A program made the position numbers and the translations under genes. DNA of 64,000 bases from a bacterium (lineage in GTDB: Bacteria > Calditrichota > Calditrichia > RBG-13-44-9 > J042): contig WFTQ01000065.1 in assembly GCA_015485355.1 (NCBI GenBank), forward strand, positions 1 through 64,000, in the 5' to 3' direction. Shown here one piece after another: positions 61,206-64,000 of the stretch. The notes beneath the pieces were generated by a model. That model saw only the letters and a list, made by a program, of their open reading frames with translations. It was not told where the DNA came from and did no database searches. Positions within the stretch are counted from its first letter, which is position 1, and each line of letters opens with the position of its first letter.

Positions 61206-61742
61206 GTGGAAAAAAAGTGGTACACATTGCGTGTGATGTCCGGGCAGGAGAACAAGGTCAAAGCCCATCTGGAAAACAATATCGAACTGCGGGGAATGCA
61301 GGAGCATTTTGGGCGAATCATTGTGCCTTCGCAACCGGTGCTGGAGATGCGCAATGGGAAAAAGCGCGTGAAAAACAAGGTGTTTTTTCCGGGCTATATT
61401 TTGATCGAGATGGATTACGACACCCGAACGGCCATGTTGGGGCAGGAGACACCGGGCGTCATCGGTTTTGTGGGGCCCAAAAACAATCCTCAGGAGGTGC
61501 GTCCGGAGGAAGTGGAAGCGGTTTTACGGAAGGTGGAGCGCGAAGAGGCCACCGTGGAGAAAGTGGAAGTCCCCTTCAAAGTCGGGGATACCATTCGGGT
61601 GGTGGACGGCCCCTTTGCCGACTTTACCGGCGTGGTTGAAGAAATCAATGAAGAGAAAAAGAAGGTGAAGGTGTTGGTCAGCATCTTTGGTCGGCCGACA
61701 CCGGTGGAACTGGATTTTCTACAGGTTGAACTGGAAAAATAA
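61206..61742 (+). CDS. nusG: Transcription termination/antitermination factor NusG
   Basis: A 178-aa protein with an NGN domain (KWYTLRVMSGQENKVKAHLE, NKVFFPGYILIEMD, TPGVIGFVGPKNNPQEV) and a C-terminal KOW domain (FKVGDTIRVVDGPFADFTG). GTG start with AAGGA 8 nt upstream, 14 bp after secE. It links RNA polymerase to Rho or to the ribosome. Confidence 0.97.
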   Translation: MEKKWYTLRVMSGQENKVKAHLENNIELRGMQEHFGRIIVPSQPVLEMRNGKKRVKNKVFFPGYILIEMDYDTRTAMLGQETPGVIGFVGPKNNPQEVRPEEVEAVLRKVEREEATVEKVEVPFKVGDTIRVVDGPFADFTGVVEEINEEKKKVKVLVSIFGRPTPVELDFLQVELEK

Positions 61743-61758
61743 ACGATAGGTATTTCCC

Positions 61759-62187
61759 ATGGCCAAAAAAGTGTTAGGTTACATCAAATTGCAGATACCT
61801 GCGGGTCAGGCGAACCCGTCTCCGCCTGTAGGCCCGGCGTTGGGGCAACACGGGGTGAATATTATGGAATTCTGTAAGGCGTTTAATGCGCGTACCCAGG
61901 ATAAAATGGGCTATATCATCCCGGTGATCATTACGGTGTACGCCGATCGCTCGTTCACTTTTATTACCAAAACCCCCCCGGCGTCCACTCTGTTGTTGAA
62001 AGCGGCGGGCATCGAGAAAGGCTCCGGGGAACCCAATCGAAATAAAGTAGGTAAAGTGACCCGGACACAGGTGGAGGAGATTGCCCGAAGCAAAATGCCC
62101 GACCTGAACGCCGGCGATATCCAGGCCGCCATGCGCATCATAGAAGGTACGGCTCGGAGTATGGGGATTGAAGTGGTTGAATCATAG
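61759..62187 (+). CDS. rplK: Ribosomal protein L11
   Basis: A 142-aa protein of the GTPase-associated centre, with [20 protein letters not shown] and [13 protein letters not shown]. The C-terminal 23S rRNA-binding domain is complete. First of the L11-L1-L10-L7/L12 group. Confidence 0.98.
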   Translation: MAKKVLGYIKLQIPAGQANPSPPVGPALGQHGVNIMEFCKAFNARTQDKMGYIIPVIITVYADRSFTFITKTPPASTLLLKAAGIEKGSGEPNRNKVGKVTRTQVEEIARSKMPDLNAGDIQAAMRIIEGTARSMGIEVVES

Positions 62188-62212
62188 AAAAATTTTTGAA
62201 GCGAGGCCATCT

Positions 62213-62911
62213 ATGAAAAAGCGAAGTAAAAGATACCGCGAAATTGCCCGACTGATTGAAAAACGCGAATACACATTGGACGAAGCCATCGGTTTGCTGA
62301 AAAAGACCGCTTCGGCGAAGTTCGACGAAACGGTGGAGATTGCTGTGCGTCTGGGTGTCGACCCTCGGCATGCCGATCAGGTGGTGCGGGGAACGGTGTC
62401 GTTGCCTCATGGGCTGGGTAAGGAAGTGCGTGTGTTGGTGATTGCGAAGGGCGATAAGGCCCGGGAAGCCGAAGAAGCCGGAGCCGATTATGTGGGCTAC
62501 GAGGACTATATGGAAAAAATTCAACAGGGATGGTTGGATTTCGACGTGGTGATCGCCACCCCCGATGCCATGAAAGACCTGGCCAAGCTGGGGCGCATCC
62601 TGGGCCCCCGGGGGTTGATGCCCAGCCCTAAAAGCGGTACCGTTACCTTCGATGTGGGCAAAACGGTGAAAGAAGTCAAGGCCGGGAAAATCGATTTCCG
62701 GGTGGATAAGACCGGCATTGTGCACACCGGCGTGGGGAAAGTCTCTTTCGAGCCGGAAAAACTGAAGGAAAATATCAAAACCCTGGTGCAGACCATCATT
62801 CGTTTGAAACCCCCTTCGGCAAAGGGAACCTATTTGAGAAGCATTTATCTGTCCAACACCATGGGGCCGGGGATCAAACTGGTAACCAATCCCCAGGAGT
62901 ATCAGGATTAA
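62213..62911 (+). CDS. rplA: Ribosomal protein L1
   Basis: A 232-aa L1-stalk protein. The start is ATG 62213 with GCGAGG upstream; the longer ORF overlaps the L11 stop. Motifs are [31 protein letters not shown] and [15 protein letters not shown]. In many bacteria L1 also represses its own operon mRNA; no hairpin mimic was identified here by eye. Confidence 0.97.
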   Translation: MKKRSKRYREIARLIEKREYTLDEAIGLLKKTASAKFDETVEIAVRLGVDPRHADQVVRGTVSLPHGLGKEVRVLVIAKGDKAREAEEAGADYVGYEDYMEKIQQGWLDFDVVIATPDAMKDLAKLGRILGPRGLMPSPKSGTVTFDVGKTVKEVKAGKIDFRVDKTGIVHTGVGKVSFEPEKLKENIKTLVQTIIRLKPPSAKGTYLRSIYLSNTMGPGIKLVTNPQEYQD

Positions 62912-62935
62912 TTGAAAAGACCGAGGTAGCAAACG

Positions 62936-63454
62936 ATGCCGACACCACAGAAGGAACAGATCGTTAAGGAGATGACCGACAAGTTTTCCCAGGCGCAAAG
63001 CATCATTCTGGCGGATTTTACGGGTATCGATGTGAATACCCTGACCGCGCTGCGCAAGCGCTTCCGAGAAGCGAACGTCGAATACCGGGTGGTCAAGAAT
63101 ACACTGGCCCGTCTTTCGGTGCGCCATGCGGGGATCGAAGGATTGGAGGAGTACCTGGTAGGCGTCAATTCTTATGCCATCAGCTACGACGATCCCACCA
63201 AACCGATTAAAGTCGTCGAAGAGTTTAAGAAAGAACTGGACGATAAGTTCAAGATCAAGGCCGCCTATTTTGAAGGAAGGATCATCGGACCGGATCGGGT
63301 TGCCGAACTGGCGACATTGCCCAGCCGGGAGGAGTTGCTGGCTCAGTTTGTGGGGCTGTTGAATTCGCCCATGGGCAAGTTGGTCGCCACCCTTCAGGGG
63401 GCGATGGTCAAATTCGTCGGCGTTTTAAAAGCGCTGGAAGAAAGCAAACAATAA
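62936..63454 (+). CDS. rplJ: Ribosomal protein L10
   Basis: A 172-aa stalk-base protein with KEQIVKEMTDKFSQA, ILADFTGIDVNTLTALRKR and YRVVKNTLARLS. The C-terminal helix that binds L7/L12 dimers is present. It precedes rplL by 42 bp. Confidence 0.97.
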   Translation: MPTPQKEQIVKEMTDKFSQAQSIILADFTGIDVNTLTALRKRFREANVEYRVVKNTLARLSVRHAGIEGLEEYLVGVNSYAISYDDPTKPIKVVEEFKKELDDKFKIKAAYFEGRIIGPDRVAELATLPSREELLAQFVGLLNSPMGKLVATLQGAMVKFVGVLKALEESKQ

Positions 63455-63496
63455 TCCATCGTTAATCAAGTTACTATAATTGGAGGTATTGGCAAA

Positions 63497-63889
63497 ATGG
63501 CTGATATTACCCGTGAAGATGTGATTGCATATTTAGAAAAGGCCACCATGCTGGAGATTTCGGAGCTGATTAAGGAGATTGAAGAGAAGTTTGGGGTCAC
63601 CGCAGCGGCCCCGGTGGCTGTGCCCGTCGGCGGTGCCGTTGCAGGAGCGGGGGCCGCGGAAGCCGCCGCAGAAGAAAAGACCGAGTTCGATGTGGTTCTC
63701 AAAGACATCGGTTCCCAGAAAATCCAGGTGATTAAGGTGGTTCGCGCCATCACCAATCTGGGCCTCAAAGAAGCCAAAGAGCTGGTGGAAAGTGCACCCA
63801 AAGCCGTAAAAGAAGGTGTGTCCAAAGCCGAAGCCGAGGAGCTCAAAAAGCAGCTGGAAGAGGTCGGGGCGACCGTGGAAATCAAATAA
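63497..63889 (+). CDS. rplL: Ribosomal protein L7/L12
   Basis: A 130-aa stalk protein: N-terminal dimerisation helices, an Ala-rich hinge (about residues 33-56), and a C-terminal factor-binding domain with [34 protein letters not shown] and [19 protein letters not shown] precedes the ATG. Confidence 0.98.
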   Translation: MADITREDVIAYLEKATMLEISELIKEIEEKFGVTAAAPVAVPVGGAVAGAGAAEAAAEEKTEFDVVLKDIGSQKIQVIKVVRAITNLGLKEAKELVESAPKAVKEGVSKAEAEELKKQLEEVGATVEIK

Positions 63890-63931
63890 AAATTTCGTAC
63901 CCCAAATCATTAAAAAGAGGTGGTTCCTTTG

Positions 63932-64000
63932 ATGGACAACAGCTTGATTAAGCGAAAATCGTTTTCCAAGATTCCCACGATCATTGAATATCCCAACCTG
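63932..64000 (+). CDS. rpoB: RNA polymerase beta subunit (N-terminal 23 residues only)
   Basis: The window ends inside this gene. The visible N-terminus KRKSFSKIPTIIEYPNL is the standard RpoB beginning, and the position after rplL is canonical. AGAGGTGG lies about 10 nt upstream of the ATG. Confidence 0.95.
   Translation, partial: MDNSLIKRKSFSKIPTIIEYPNL

Noticed and set aside
62138-63127. 329-aa ORF antisense to rplA and rplJ
   Set aside because: Shadow of two certain ribosomal-protein genes; the His/Leu/Phe-rich low-complexity translation is typical of antisense frames.
1-64000. CRISPR arrays, insertion sequences, integrases, phage genes
   Set aside because: No regularly spaced direct repeats, transposase or integrase motifs, or tRNA-associated insertions were found; the tRNA genes are intact.

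Overview
This window comes from a Gram-negative bacterial chromosome with moderately high GC. It has no mobile elements, no CRISPR array and no phage genes that I can see. Several traits fit the FCB group, Calditrichota or a neighbouring candidate phylum: a TonB-dependent receptor with an N-terminal carboxypeptidase-regulatory-like domain, DUF5916-type and other secreted beta-rich proteins ending in aromatic residues, a bifunctional FtcD, many PAS hybrid histidine kinases, and HD-GYP and CHASE2 signalling. That placement is inference from gene content only.

Layout. 1-2 kb: end of a TrmJ-like tRNA methyltransferase overlapping mpl (peptidoglycan recycling). 2-4.7 kb: REC-PAS-HD-GYP regulator and a TPR protein (minus strand). 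5-7.7 kb: acyl-CoA dehydrogenase facing citrate synthase, which has a good terminator. 7.9-10.7 kb: FtcD carrying a C2H2-like zinc-finger insert, then a tandem-PDZ exported protein. 10.9-14.9 kb: hybrid histidine kinase and M64 peptidase. 15.2-20 kb: hotdog thioesterase, alaS and M19 dipeptidase. 20.3-22 kb: glycosyltransferase. 22.2-26 kb: three-gene biotin-dependent acyl-CoA carboxylase (carboxyltransferase, biotin carboxylase, separate biotin carrier). 26.2-32.6 kb: four-gene envelope/signalling run made of an unknown exported protein, a FecR-domain protein, an 800-aa barrel-like protein and a CHASE2-adenylate cyclase. 32.7-35.6 kb: nadK (minus), smpB, tyrS. 36-40.5 kb: FIST protein overlapping a 1116-aa PAS hybrid kinase. 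40.9-44.7 kb: DUF5916 protein divergent from type I asparaginase. 44.8-48.6 kb: small membrane protein, then LolA-like, exported YidD-like and two paralogous TPR/membrane proteins. 48.7-50.6 kb: PepF. 50.7-54.6 kb: probable copper-uptake locus. 54.9-58.6 kb: sulfite-oxidase-like protein, two glycosyltransferases, cold-shock protein. 59-64 kb: tRNA-Thr/Tyr/Gly/Thr, tuf, rpmG, tRNA-Trp, secE, nusG, rplKAJL and the start of rpoB.

Most interesting points. (1) The 50.7-54.6 kb cluster encodes a Cys-rich exported protein, a YtkA/FixH-like lipoprotein and a TonB-dependent receptor. The receptor carries C200-x3-M204 and H381-x-M383, in the same arrangement and at almost the same spacing as the Cu-binding CxxxM-HxM site I recall for Pseudomonas OprC. 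(2) The FecR/barrel/CHASE2-cyclase run looks like an envelope-sensing system feeding cAMP. (3) A YidD-like protein with a signal-peptide-like N-terminus is translationally linked to two TPR-plus-membrane paralogues and lies near a LolA-like protein. (4) FtcD carries an inserted C2H2-type finger between its formiminotransferase segments. All functional assignments rest on reading the sequences by eye; no database search was possible.
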